NCBI RefSeq assembly: GCF_023278565.1
Contig: NC_064674.1
Location: 434,001 to 498,000, forward strand
From: Colletotrichum lupini
Taxonomy: Eukaryota > Ascomycota > Sordariomycetes > Glomerellales > Glomerellaceae
Length of the DNA stretch: 64,000 nucleotides
Direction of reading: 5' to 3'
This document shows, piece after piece, positions 45,701 to 57,422 of the stretch. The translations under genes were made by a program, and so were the position numbers. The number at the start of each line of letters is the position of its first letter. The stretch's first letter is position 1. A model generated the notes under the pieces. That model had not been told where the DNA came from. It searched no databases and saw nothing but the letters and a program-made list of their open reading frames with translations.

Positions 45701-48700
45701 CTAAAGCCTATTTCTTTAACGATTAAGGAGAAGACGCTATCTCTTTTAATATTTAAAAAAAAAGAATATAGTACTAAGTAAATCTAAGGGTAGCTAGAGG
45801 GGTCCTTTTTATACTACTTAGATCCCTCGAATACTAAGCTCGTATAAGTATTCTATATAAGTAAAAGGTACGGCCTAGATAATTTCTATAGGATTATCCT
45901 AAATACTAAGGTATTATAATAATTAACTAGAGGAAAAGGGTAATTCTAGGCGCTATAAAAGATCGTACTAGTAATACTTAATACGTTAACGGCGAGTATT
46001 ACGAGGATTAGTTTCGGCCTAGGTAAGGAAATCGTCGCCCTAAGTATAGTAAAAGTAGAGACGCACTTCGGAACGATAACTTTTTATATTTTACTTATTA
46101 ATACCCTATTTCTCTTATATTTAAAAGATATAGATTAACTAAGTATTATATTCGATAATACGAGGAATAGAATCTCTAGTAGTAAGTACTTCGAGGTAGT
46201 CGAACGACGATAGGGGTATACGTTTATAAAGCTTACTAACAATACGAAGTTAATTAATTATTTAACGGAAAGTAAGTTTGAAAGATTATATTAGAAATTC
46301 GGGCACCCGTTAGTTACGAGGCTATATAACTTCCTAAAGTAATTAGGTAATAATAATATCGAAATAGGGGCGCTAGAGTAGTTAACGAAAGTATGTTATT
46401 AATATTAGATAAATACGTAGAGCCTATGCAGATTTAAGTTTAAATTACGTAATAAGCTTAATTTTAACTAGGAAATTGTCGTCGATATTTTCTATTTAAA
46501 TAGTCGGCTAGTACTATATATAATCGACGTAGTTATATCCTTCTAAGTAGGGCAATTCCTCCGGGATTTATAAGTAAAGATAGTATAAGTAGCCCTACGA
46601 AAAAGCTAGATTAATATATACTAAAGACCGCTAGACGGTATTAGAACCGACGCTAGTACTAGCTTTAAATCGGTAGAATTTAGGGATAATGCGACGGCCT
46701 ATAGTATATAGCTAAAAGTCGTACCCGTTAAAGCGTACTATAGTATTAAAAAAGTAGAGAGGGTATACTAGTAGTTAAAAAGGGCGTTTAGAATTATTAA
46801 AGAGGAAAATCCGGATTTTACTAACGACGAATGCCTCTAGATAATACTTAAATATTATAACGATATTATAGGGCCTAACGGACTTATATTAACGCTATTA
46901 GTATTTAGAGTATATTTAAGAACGACCTTAGCCTCGCTACTATTACTAAGCGTAAGCTAACGAGCCCGAGTAGTTAAAAAAATAATATAGGCACTGTGCG
47001 AGGTAAGCGTAAGAAAGTAAGTTAACGAGGTAATTACTACGCACAATAGGCCCGATATAGGGGATAATCTAAATATACTACTAAATTCGGATATACGAGT
47101 ATAGCGCGAAATTACTTAATAATAAACTAGGCTATATAAGTTAATTTCCGTTAACGAGCGCTCTTATATAGTCGCGAGAGATCGCAACTAGCTACTTAAA
47201 GTATTAATTATAGTAGTTAGACCGTACTATATAGATCCTAATAAGGTAATTTCTAACTTATAAGAAGAAGAAGAGCTAGGGGAAACTATATAACCCGTAG
47301 TAGAGGTATAAGAAATTATCCTTAACGAAATCGTCGTAGTAGTATTAATAAACGACGAGGAAGAGGATATTATTAAAAGGGTATTAATATTATTAGTAAG
47401 ACGTCGTAAAAGACTACGATAGTAAGCCTTAACGTAGTAATTTATTACTAGTAACGAGGTAATTAATACTTTTTATATAGTAAAAGAGAAAGCCGATTTC
47501 GAGCTAGCGGTTAAACTACGTAAGGAAGGCGTAATTATAACTATTAAAAAGCCGTATAAGGGATTAGATCTTATCGAAGTAAATACTCTTCGCGATCGAG
47601 GGGTCTATCGATTTATCCTATACGACTTAAAAAAATATATAAACCTCTATATATTTAAATTACGAATAGTTCGTAAGATTAAAGGGAAAGGAATACCCTA
47701 GCTATACGAGAAGTCTAGATACGTAATTTAAGGGTATAGCGACGTCGAAAAGGCGACGCTACTTATATAATTACCTATTATATAGCGCTATAGCTAACGA
47801 TTAATAATACTACTAATAGTATTACTATAAAAAAAGGGATACGAGATTTAGAGCTATAATATTACCTAAGCCTATACCTAATTAGTTATAGGGCTTATAA
47901 GGAAAATCCTAGCCTATTTACCGAAGGAAATAGCTAGTAAGTACTTAGAAAGTATAATTATTAAAGTGCTTAAGCTATTATATAGGCTCGTAGAATTAGG
48001 TACCTATTAGTAAGCTACTTATTACGATTTTTATATTTATTAACTATTAATAGTTACTTTTACGTACGACCCGTACTTACTAGTTATAGAGCACGAAGGC
48101 GACTAATTTAGGATCGTTAGAATATAGACTAACGATATATTAGGCCTATTTAATATTAACTTTATAAAAAAGAAGGATAAAGAGCTCTAGAAAGCGGGCT
48201 TCGTAGCGAAGCTAAAAGAGGTCCTTATAATAAATACCTCCTTAGTATTTAATAGCAGGATTCTTATAATTAAAAGGGAAACTATTATTTTTTAATAAAA
48301 GGGGTAGGGCGAGAAGATTAACCTTATTAATCTAAACATAACTAACGTTAAGAAGTAGTATAAGGCTAAGCTTACGCAAGGGGTATATATTACGAGTATT
48401 TATTAGCCTAAAGCGACTTTTAATTATATTAAAGTAGTATAGGCTATAGATCTAACTAAATAAGACGTCGAGGTACTTAATAAGTAGCTTAAGTAGTAGT
48501 AAACGAATCTCGATCGAGGTCTCGTTTATTACCCGATCGACCTTACGATTAGTAAGCTTTACGTCTTTATTAATAGGTTATTTACGAATAATAACGACCT
48601 TATTTCGTAATTAGGGTATATTATTATCCTAACTAATGAGAGTATAGGCGAGAGCAAATTTATTATATATAGTAATATAATTTATTACTCGTTAACTAAA

Positions 48701-49185
48701 AATAAGTAAGTAACGAGAAGTGTATTAATATTAGAGGTTTATAGTATAGTTAACGGCGTTAACCTCTCTTATACGATTTTAATAACGCTAAAAAAGATTA
48801 CTAATCGAATTAGCCTTCTACTTATTTTAATAATTATTTATATAAATTCCTACTCGCTATACGAATGCCTCGTTAAATTAGGAATAACGAAGGAAAAGAG
48901 GCTTATAATTAATATTATAGCCCTTAAGTAATCGTACGAAAGGCGCGAGATACTCGAGATCCGTTAGATTAATAGTAAAGATAACCTCGTAAACGCTTTT
49001 ACGAAAGTAGTACTAAATAAGGGATTAGAGTAATTCGTAAGTAATAGAAAAGCTATCGTACGAATAGAAGGATAGGTTATATAAAAAAAGTAGAGAAAAG
49101 GGGGAAAAGGAGACGACTTAGTAAACGGGCCCGAGGTCGAATTATACTTCTAACTATAGTAGTTAAATTAATAAAAAAAAGAGAA

Positions 49186-49396
49186 AGTTAGTATTAGATT
49201 AAAAATCTAATTTAACTACGGCATATAGCCGACTGCGCAGGGGCTAATTAGGGGCCCTATTTATAATTATCGTAGCTAGCTTAACCTATAGTTAGAACCT
49301 CCTTTTTATACTTACTACGTAGATATTTATATAGTTTAATTAATCTTTTCGTTACCTACGGTTCGAACTAACTACCCTGTAATAGGGATACTAATA
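49186..49396 (+). repeat. 3' LTR of the Copia element
   Basis: Starts (A)GTTAGTATTAGATT and ends GGGATACTAATA directly before the CCGAC duplication. It differs from the 5' LTR mainly by C-to-T and G-to-A changes plus the TAGTAT hexamer. Confidence 0.85.
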
Positions 49397-49401
49397 CCGA
49401 C

Positions 49402-49795
49402 TTAACATTTTCCTACATGCCCATACCACCGCATAAATCTATTGATTACTGGGTCCAGGAGACCCTCCTTAGGCGAAAGTCTAACATTACGTCGAATGGC
49501 TACCAAACTTGAAGATTCTTGCAACGTCACCCTTACGATCTTTCTGCACCATCAAGCTTACGTCTTGATCCCGCAGACTCTTATTTTGGCAGTTCAGACC
49601 AGAACTATTAATCCTCCTCTATCCCGGCCTCATTTTGGCCTTCAACCGGCCTGATCCGGGCGTCAACCATCTCACCCAGGCGTCACCCCACTCATCCCAC
49701 ACTGACCTCACTCATCTCACTCAGACTTCACTAGTCTCACTATATCACTAGTCTGGCTCTTCCAGGCAAACCCCTGATCGCTCACAACGCTCTGG
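49402..49795. other. Right flank of the Copia element
   Basis: Normal composition. Repeated CTCACTCA/CACTAGTCTCACT words at about 49680-49760 form a weak simple repeat. No gene. Confidence 0.4.
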
Positions 49796-50391
49796 ATGTG
49801 GTTGAAACCTACTCAAGCGCCCAGGACTGGAGATTTGATGAAAGAAGGGGCTAAGATACTGGCCACAGACTTTGAGGCTCCGATAACAGCTCCTACAATT
49901 TTCAAAGTGAAGTTACCGAGCTATCTAGAGCGCTCAAAGGACCTCCCGGTTTTCTCAGTCCATGGTATCTTTCCGTTTCCCAGGGTACTCCCTCCTCATG
50001 AACATGACGCGCAGTCTGAGCATATGCTTCTGTCGCTCGTAATATTTCAACGAAAAAGGATAATGACATTTGCTACTCCCGGCGTGGTATGAAGACCGAC
50101 ACTCTGGTGCGTCGATTGGGGCATATGTTAAGGCGCAATGGAGCTTCTGAAACGGAGCCCAATTTGAGAGGTTTCAAACCGTCAATTCTCTTTAACCCCG
50201 CCACCGTAGAGGGACTCACCAACGATAAGAAAGCTGTTGGTCCGCTGGCTATCATTCCACTGAGCACTGGTAACTTTCACATTGCGCGCCCGTGTCGCCC
50301 TCTTCGAACGGAATCAGCCATTGAAGCTGGACAAGAACTACTGGCTCTAACTCTCTGGCCATTTCTCTGTTTGACTGGCGTGGGCGGGTGA
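49796..50391 (+). CDS. Possible two-exon gene fragment
   Basis: ATG at 49796 opens a reading including MKEGAKILATDFEAPITAPT and KLPSYLERSKDLPVFSVHG, followed by a GTATCT that could be a donor. A second reading from ATG at 50089 gives MKTDTLVRRLGHMLRRNGAS and later KPSILFNPATVEGLTNDKKA. Both look coding, but no acceptor is clear and the second frame begins 3 bp before the first one stops. No family recognised. Confidence 0.3.
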
Positions 50392-50793
50392 TTAAATCCT
50401 CCTCTTCGTCCCCTTCCCTGCAAAGGCTCAAGTGAGCTTTATTCATTGCTTTCATGGCTGCCCGCATCCTGTGTCAACGAGTCGAGGGCAGAGTCCTCTT
50501 CTCTGCCCAATGAGAGTCCGCTACAAGCGGTCATCATTATCCGTCGAGATCGCAATTCACGAAAGGGCTTTGAACTTCCATTGGCGTCGCAGGGCTTACG
50601 CCGCTGACGCCAGCATCCGTGATGTCAAGTTTGGCGGAGCGGGCTCTCCGCCAGTCGTATGATCAGATAACTCCACCAGCGGTCACAAACACGTTGTCAT
50701 CGGGCGACGTGGAGCAAGAGTACACCTCATAATCTTCGGGTTCCCCTGGAAAGCCGTGTCGGTGATGATCTTCCTGCAACCATTATGGTACAC

Positions 50794-51088
50794 CTGGCGC
50801 AAGGCCGCAGTCTCACAGCAATCGTCTTCGTGACGCACAGCCTCGTCAGATCCACCTTTGACACAGCCTTGTCCATTTGCAGATGTAATCTTGCGGCTAT
50901 GGTGATGCGATGACGTCGGGAGCAAAAAGGAGGGACCAGAGACTAGCCCAATGCCAGTAGCCAGTTTCTTGCGAGAGCAGGCGGTAGATGCTTCTTTCAC
51001 CGGGAGGTTTCTTGAAGCTGTGGTAAGAAAGGCAGTTTTACCAGAGGATTGCACGATTTTAGGCGTCGGAGATACAAATGTGGTTGCC
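50794..51088 (-). CDS. Possible internal exon
   Basis: Open minus-strand reading TFVSPTPKIVQSSGKTAFLT through CETAALRQ, ending at GTGTAC, with good codon balance and no nearby ATG. Probably part of an unresolved gene reaching upstream to about 51.3 kb. Confidence 0.3.
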
Positions 51089-52441
51089 ACAACGGTGGCG
51101 GGTGAGAGGAGACGAATGTCTTGGGTGGGCGTCTACTCCCTTGAGCTGCGACATACCGTTGGTGTAAGTAAAACACCTTGGAGGAGAGAGTGGTGTAGTC
51201 TGGAGAAGGATCCTAGCCACTATGGTCTCCATCTCAACTCTGAATGAGGTTGCGGGGATGAGCGCTAGCCGTTTTATGTGCGAAAAGTGCTGGCGGACTC
51301 CATGTCCTTTCTTTGAGATCAAGAATTTCGATTGCTTTTGGAAGTAGACCGGAAGGAAATCTTCATCTACCCTGCGACGAGTAGCCACAGCAGGGAGACC
51401 AAAGATCAGGCAGGAAAGACTTGCAAATCATTGATACACCAAACATCTTTGCCACAAGCTATTCTGCAACATCATGGTATGGTCTCGCCAAATGGTGTGA
51501 GGTATAGCCCGAGTCGATTGATTATGAAGCCGCCAGTGTGCGCCACGAGGTGGTGCTAATGGCGATGTCCAATGTGGAAGAAGCTGATGGATGGAACCTC
51601 TGGCTTTTTTTGAGAGGCGAAAGGATAGAAGATTGCATTCCCTGACGATGGACCAGCGGTCAAGATGTGAGCGACTCTGCGATCCTGGTTTCTCCATGAT
51701 GTCTCAGTGGTCCACCAATGAACAGCTCGAACGAACGAGGCGATGGCGAAGTATGGACTCGCGTTCGAACATTAGCAGGCAGGACAGCGGATGCGGCCAA
51801 AGACAAACCGGAGAAGGAGCTGCGCCTAACGCGAGCGAGATAGAAAAAGTCGATGATTTTGAAGTGGAAGAGGAAGCGCCAGTAAAGCGGCGGAGCAGAG
51901 GAGTTGCCTGTAACCTGGCTTTCAACAGAGGCAGGACATGGCTGGAGTCGAAAGGTCTTGTCTGTTTTGAACCCACATGTGTGCGCAACCCAGGCTCTGC
52001 GACCACATTTGCATTCGAGAGCTCCGGTGGTATTCGGAAGCATCAGCCAGGGCAGATCGCTCGTCAAATCCAGAATCTCCGCAACAAGCTAGCAATCGAT
52101 GGATGCAGACGACACTGAGGCGGACACGCATTGCTGCCTTTCGAAATGATTCGATAAAGAGCGTCCGCGGTCTACCAGTCAGTGTTTCGAACTTTGAGGT
52201 CCATGAAAGCCGCCCTCAGAACCCGTACGGCCAGCCCAGACCGAACGTCGCAGAACTCGCCCACCTCTGCTGCCACGTTGCGCAGCCGCAATTGCTCTCT
52301 GGCTGTTCAACATTCTCGTAGGGTGGAAGGACCATTACGGCGGTCTGCTGTGCTGGATGCGTTGCTGACTGTGCCTCTTTGGAGGATAGGATAGGATAGC
52401 GCGCCGTTGGTCCCGCATTGCCCTTGGGCTGCCCGTTGTAA
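51089..52441. other. Ambiguous; both strands partly open
   Basis: A 175-codon plus-strand frame (51591-52118) has a KRRSRG basic stretch after an acidic segment, while minus-strand frames of 100-135 codons overlap it. I could not decide which, if any, is real. Confidence 0.3.
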
Positions 52442-52960
52442 TCAGAAACACGACTTCGTGGTAGTCTTCTTGAACTGACTTTGGGAAAACCATTGGATTA
52501 GCAACGCATCGCGCGAATGGACAATCACACATTGCAGTCGGCCTCTTGTCAGGACGACCTTATAGCCACCTTGATCGCTTGCTAATCCGTGAGAGCCATC
52601 GTCGTAGTCTGAACCGCCGCTACTCGCGTCTGCTACACCCGCACGGATCCTGCAATCTGTCAAGCTGCCACGCGAGTCTGTTGGAACGGTGTGATGGAGC
52701 TCGGCGTTGGAGAGGGCGGCAAAGGCGTTCGCAACGGCTATGGCATTGCTGGAGTCTGCGTAGATGGCCAGTCCACTTTCGGAGAATCGACCAGACTGCG
52801 ATAAATAGGATGCCGAACTAGTGTTTTTGTGTTTCCCGATGTATGCCTGCAAATCATCGGTTTCGCTATCGATGCCGCGAACGACACAGCTGTGTTTGAC
52901 TTGTCGAGTTGTGAAGCTGTGCAGAAGGTGAATGAGGCGTCCGAAATGCGTTACCTGCAT
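52442..52960 (-). CDS. 172-aa protein of unknown function
   Basis: ATG at 52960 opens MQVTHFGRLIHLLHSFTTRQ and runs to TGA at 52442 with even codon use. Recognisable features are SGLAIYADSSNAIAVANAFA, a Gly/Ser/Asp segment (DASSGGSDYDDGSHG) and a C-terminal block, GGYKVVLTRGRLQCVIVHSR. ATGCAG is followed directly by GTAACG, so a spliced start cannot be excluded. No domain recognised. A TATCC triple repeat follows the stop. Confidence 0.55.
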   Translation of the reverse strand: MQVTHFGRLIHLLHSFTTRQVKHSCVVRGIDSETDDLQAYIGKHKNTSSASYLSQSGRFSESGLAIYADSSNAIAVANAFAALSNAELHHTVPTDSRGSLTDCRIRAGVADASSGGSDYDDGSHGLASDQGGYKVVLTRGRLQCVIVHSRDALLIQWFSQSQFKKTTTKSCF

Positions 52961-53601
52961 AATCGCCTTGTTGAGATGTGGTTATGTAACTAAGGGGCAT
53001 ATGTGGCTGCACAAGCGTACGGGGTAAGGCGACAGGTGGGGCATAGACTTCTCCTTACCTAAGCACATGCCCAAGATCGAGCAGCGTATCACGTGATCTC
53101 GCGCCATTTGCACGAACCGAGTCCCACCGGCAACTCCCGTTCTGTCATTCACGACATCCATCATCACCTTACCTTGTCCCCTACAACCTGTGGCCCTCCA
53201 ACATCAGATCCATCCCCAGCGCCGCCTCCTCTTCCTCCCGCTAGCATTTCTTTTGCGCAATCCTAACGGAGAGACCTATCCTGTTCGTTCCGACCGTTCA
53301 CTTGCTGGCGTGGCTCATTGTGCGAGGAGGACTGGGTTCCCGTCAGAACCAATTCGAAGCGTAGCTTGCACCCGCAGAGTCACGCCTCGAGTTCGTGACT
53401 AGACGCCCCGGTCAATCTACTGTTCGTACAATAGCTACTCATGCACTTTGAGCAGGGTCGCGATCGTGACCGGATGCGTCTTCTCCATTAGGACCGCGCG
53501 ACGGACTTGCTGCCAAGGGCAAAGAAGCGCGATAATAGCGCAACCGTAAGTACCGGGCTCACTGTCTCTCTCCCTTGCGTGCTGTCGGGCTACGCCCCTC
53601 C
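52961..53601. other. Shared upstream region
   Basis: Lies between the minus-strand 172-aa gene and the plus-strand 502-aa gene. No TATA box stands out; no coding signal. Confidence 0.4.
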
Positions 53602-55110
53602 ATGTCTAAAGCTACAGGAACAGCCGACATCGATTTCATCATGCTACCCTGCGACTTGGATGATTGTGATTTCGAGGCCCCCAACGTCATTGCGGTGCGT
53701 GAAGATGAGGGACAATCGCCTGAAGTGATCGAGCAGAGTTTCCGACTGCGCATCCGATATGCCTCCCCCGGTCTCGTCTCTTTCCGTCTGCTTGTAGTCC
53801 CCGACGGCATGTCAACAAAAACCACATCTTGGCTACAGATAAGAGCAGACTGCATCGAGTCACTTGAGAAGATGCTCTATGACAAAGCCAACACGAGCGG
53901 CCCAAGCCCACCTTACCTCGAAACTGTCCGCTCGCGACTCAACGGCATGCAATCGGTAGCCCGTATGCAATTCCACCTGCACAAGGATGGTCGTATCGAT
54001 CTAGTCACACCCATTGATTCCGATAGCGGAAACACAACTGGCGGCGAACCCGTCTTGGATACACGAGCATCACTCAAATCCCTTGCGACTGCCTCGCGGT
54101 TTTCCGTGTTCTTTCGGCACGACATCCTGCGGCGGAAGACGTTTCTGAAATACAAGAGGGCTATTCAAGACTTTCCATCTTTGCCGGAAAATGACAAGCT
54201 TGCATATGAGTGTATGGTGGATGTACGTAGGCTGTACCATGGCGCTGGCGGCAAGGTGCACACATCCCGCGGTCTTCGTGGTTCTTGCCCTCCTACCGAG
54301 GCACATTGCAGCTCACCTGATCCGACCACGCCCGCATCGTGCGGCGGTAGCACCGTTCCCTTCGACGATGTGCCACCTGATCGAGGTCTCCCCCCGCCAT
54401 ATGATGAGTGCTCGAGCGAGGGACAGTCGCCGGAGACCCGGCCAGGCCCTGCAGCCACAGTCGCCGAAAAGTCCAAACGCGACTGCGAACGCGACCCGCC
54501 GGAATATGGTGATACCGGACGGGAGAAGAATGCGCTGGAATCGTCCCTTGACGTCTTCCCCTTGGGGAATGCAGATATATACACACCAGGCATCAAAAGA
54601 AAACGTTCGCCAACCACCGTATGCACCACAAAGACTTCCATGATAGACGCACCTCGACCAGGCCAATTGCAATACCCGCTCCTAGCCGATCGGGGCAGCC
54701 CACTGATGCGTGCGCTGGAGCAGCAGCAACAACACATCCATGATCTACAACAGATGTTCAGGAAATCGCAGAAACGTAACGAGGCGCTCGAAGCGCGGTG
54801 TGATGAGCTGGAGAAAAGACTTTGTGAATTGGAAGAGGGTCAATCTGAAAATGTCGAGACGGTCGGCAATCTTGACATCACGCTTGATGAACTCCAAGCT
54901 AGGTGCGATAATCTCGAGAAGCAAGTGCCAGACGTGTGTGATGAGATGGAGGACCTCAAGAAAACATGGTTAGAGGAGTGCAGAGAGGAGCTTGAAGACA
55001 AGGAGCGCGAATCATTCGAGGATCGCATGGCGAAACAGGTGCGCGAGAGTGTCGAGGCTGAGTTAAACAAAGTCAGAAGGAGGGTCTTGAAAGCCCTTCA
55101 ACCACCATGA
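53602..55110 (+). CDS. 502-aa protein with nuclear-localisation-like motif and C-terminal coiled coil
   Basis: The first ATG in this frame is at 53602 (MSKATGTADIDFIMLPCDLD); codons upstream to 53575 have no ATG. Residues 1-210 look folded, with FRLRIRYASPGLVSFRLLVV and then FFRHDILRRKTFLKYKRAIQ. Residues 230-330 are a disordered Pro/Ser/Cys/Asp segment with PPPYDECSSE. KRKRSP at about 332-337 resembles a monopartite nuclear localisation signal. Residues about 368-495 are a long coiled coil (LEQQQQHIHDLQQMFRKSQK through ESVEAELNKVRRR). No catalytic or DNA-binding signature is visible. Intronless. Likely a nuclear scaffold or regulator, but that is inference from motif content. Confidence 0.8.
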   Translation: MSKATGTADIDFIMLPCDLDDCDFEAPNVIAVREDEGQSPEVIEQSFRLRIRYASPGLVSFRLLVVPDGMSTKTTSWLQIRADCIESLEKMLYDKANTSGPSPPYLETVRSRLNGMQSVARMQFHLHKDGRIDLVTPIDSDSGNTTGGEPVLDTRASLKSLATASRFSVFFRHDILRRKTFLKYKRAIQDFPSLPENDKLAYECMVDVRRLYHGAGGKVHTSRGLRGSCPPTEAHCSSPDPTTPASCGGSTVPFDDVPPDRGLPPPYDECSSEGQSPETRPGPAATVAEKSKRDCERDPPEYGDTGREKNALESSLDVFPLGNADIYTPGIKRKRSPTTVCTTKTSMIDAPRPGQLQYPLLADRGSPLMRALEQQQQHIHDLQQMFRKSQKRNEALEARCDELEKRLCELEEGQSENVETVGNLDITLDELQARCDNLEKQVPDVCDEMEDLKKTWLEECREELEDKERESFEDRMAKQVRESVEAELNKVRRRVLKALQPP

Positions 55111-57233
55111 GTCAACGAACAAGTCAAGTCGAAATACGGCACCCACCTCATCGCTTTCAGTGTTGCTGGTTTCATGCTCCCCGCTCCCCATGGCACACAA
55201 CTTCTGCACTCCGAGAGGAAGAAGAGGAAGCAGAGGAGATACTTCTTACGATAGAGGTGGTGACAAGCATGGGAGTCACTAATGTTCATTCCTCCTTCCG
55301 GTTCGTCCTGAGACTCACCAAGAGCGTCGCCTTCGTCGTCGGCATGAGAAATGACGACCATACAACCCCCGACCGCCGTTCTTGTGACACCTACATACGG
55401 CCCTTGCGAAGGGGTGCTTCCTAATACTTGGGATGCCATTATCGCGTACCTTGGGTTCGCTCGGGCTGTGGCACCGCCACCCTGCTAATGCACCATGTCG
55501 GTATCGTACCTGACCCAGTAACATGATGCCGTTCTTGGCAAAGGCTGGAGCAGACTGGGAAAACAGCGGCTAGTACCGGACACTGAAAATTCACGAGCGT
55601 GGTGGGGATGAAACTGGCTACATCCGCTCAACCCGCGCCCGGCGCAACCCATGTGGGCAGACCTCTCCTGATCGGAATACCTCCAGTTTACAGTGGCTAC
55701 CCAAGACATGGGAGCTGTAGAAATGTCCATGGTACCCCTTTGGCATGGCGCGCTTTTAGGGTCACCCAAGTGTAGGATTTGCTCTCCGGCAAGCATCTAC
55801 CTACTTGGTTTTATATCTTCCTCCTCCCTCCTGAGGTGGCCAACCACTCGCTGCCCGCACGCGGACGGAAAGACAGTACGTTCTCGGTTGCGGCAGCCAG
55901 GCAGTGTTGCAGGACATATGCCAGGAGGACGGGAAGAGGGAAGTGTAAATGTGAACATGATCCATCCCGATTGCTTCTGTCTACGCAAGTGATGACGTAG
56001 GCATCTTGATGAGAGAAGAAATTTGCGTGAACGAGGTCGCCAGCAACTGGGACATGCCGCTGATTCGCGGCCGGTTGTCGCGGGTCCAACTCGTCGGCTG
56101 TCAGGAACAGAGGTTATGAAAGGTTGCGGCAATGTAGGGATACATTCTGGGTCAGCGAGGCGTCGCCTCAATTACAGTACGAGAGCAATGAAGTACCAGC
56201 GCGTGTTGGTTAAGCGTAATGACGGAGCGCAAATATTCGGCTCAGGTAGTAGATGTGTTGGATTCTGAGTAGTTGGCATAACAGGTAGATCTCCTACTCG
56301 AATACCAATTGACGTCTGGAGGAATCGTGCGCTTATCCGCTCCCTCTTTTCGTGCGCTTTCCATGCGCAGCAATAACGTACCATTATATTGACTCTTGTA
56401 CTAAGCGATCGGCGGCCCTGATGACGAGATGAGGAATGATGTCGCTTATCAGAATGCAATCACAAACACATCCACACCGAAATTCCATACCTCTTACAGG
56501 GCAGTATCAATTATCTTCATGTGCTTGGTCAATATTGCCGGCTTTTACGCAAGCTTCAGGCAATTGAGAAGTATCCATCGAACCCCCCCCCCTTGGCGAT
56601 CCTCAGTCTTGGTGGTCCACAGCCTCGCAGCTTGCTTCCCGTCGACCGATTGACAACCAAACCCAAACCCTCGTTCTGATCGCAGTGTTAATAGACGTGT
56701 TACGTAGGGCGAAAGCTTCAAGATGCCAACTGCTGTTGGGGTCAAAAGGACGGATTGCTTAAGTTTGCCCACTGACAAGATTTGTACTCTCTCCGTGATA
56801 TATGCGAGCTATTTCTTTATAGCTTGTGGACCCCCTATCACTACCCCTTGTTAACCGCCTTGAGGGGAGGGGCGCACATACGTGCAAGACACACTGCCAA
56901 ACCTCATCCGAAGAGCGAGGTCGCCTTACCAGTGTACAAGCGCAATAGTCGAAACGACGTTACCTCTGTACTGAAACCTGTGCAGTCAAGTTCGTCACAA
57001 AACGCGTAGGTCGGCGAAAGATTAACACATCCATTACGACGGTATAAACCCACGTTTTTCTGTCTTGGCCTATTACCTCAAATCGGCTTCTTCCTCAAAA
57101 AAGACATCGCCTCCTAACCCAACACCTTCACGTACCCAAGGAACCCGAGGCAGCCGGAACACCCTGTGACACCTCGATCGGTGCCCAGTACCGAGCTGGT
57201 CTTTCTATCGTTCAAAAAATTTCTCTCTGGCAA
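55111..57233. other. 2.1 kb without a supported gene
   Basis: Short overlapping frames only. A TATAAA at 57043-57048 could serve the exon at 57234. A run of nine C lies at 56583-56591. Confidence 0.4.
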
Positions 57234-57422
57234 ATGACCATTCAGAATGCTATAGACGTTCCACCTGTCCGTGACAGTGTCATCACTGAAGCTGCATGCG
57301 AGCTTGACCTTCTTTCTTCGCCTTGGGTCGCGTCTTTGGGAGATCACATCATCAATTCCTTGGCACAAGTCCTAGCCAGTTCACACAGTCTAGTTCACAA
57401 GGCGCATGAGGGTATTCAAGAT
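57234..57422 (+). CDS. First exon of a small unresolved gene
   Basis: ATG at 57234 opens 63 codons, MTIQNAIDVPPVRDSVITEA through SHSLVHKAHEGIQD, ending at a perfect GTAAGT donor, phase 0. A TATAAA lies about 190 bp upstream. The most likely continuation uses the acceptor GCGCTAG near 57463 and stops soon after, giving a protein of about 84 aa. The helix GDHIINSLAQVLASSHSLVH is amphipathic. It sits next to a broken NACHT gene on the opposite strand. Confidence 0.4.

Larger units (their letters stand above)
42542..49401 (+). mobile_element. Complete Copia (Ty1) retrotransposon (42547-49396), RIP-inactivated, 5-bp target duplication
   Basis: Two LTRs flank 6.4 kb of internal DNA, and CCGAC flanks the whole element (42542-42546 and 49397-49401). 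Remnants read in Copia order on the plus strand. Integrase: catalytic Asp codons near 46484 and 46649 and Glu near 46757, the last two 36 codons apart as in DD35E. Reverse transcriptase from about 47600, with the active-site region at 48123-48150 reading TNDILGL, where Copia has an adjacent Asp pair. RNase H at about 48540-49050. Dozens of TAG/TAA stops sit where CAG, CAA or TGG codons are expected. The 5' part (gag and protease) is too mutated to read. A polypurine run, AAAAAAAAGAGAAAG, precedes the 3' LTR. Confidence 0.92.

Noticed and set aside
42760..49180. Separate small genes inside the AT-rich block
   Set aside because: Open frames are chance readings in TpA-rich DNA; the reading that makes sense is the broken Copia polyprotein.
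49796..50092. Overlapping ATG/stop at 50089-50092 as translational coupling
   Set aside because: Coupling of this kind is bacterial; the surrounding DNA is fungal, so an intron or a decayed gene is more likely.
51591..52118. 175-aa plus-strand protein with basic motif
   Set aside because: Minus-strand frames across the same bases are equally plausible; not enough to choose.
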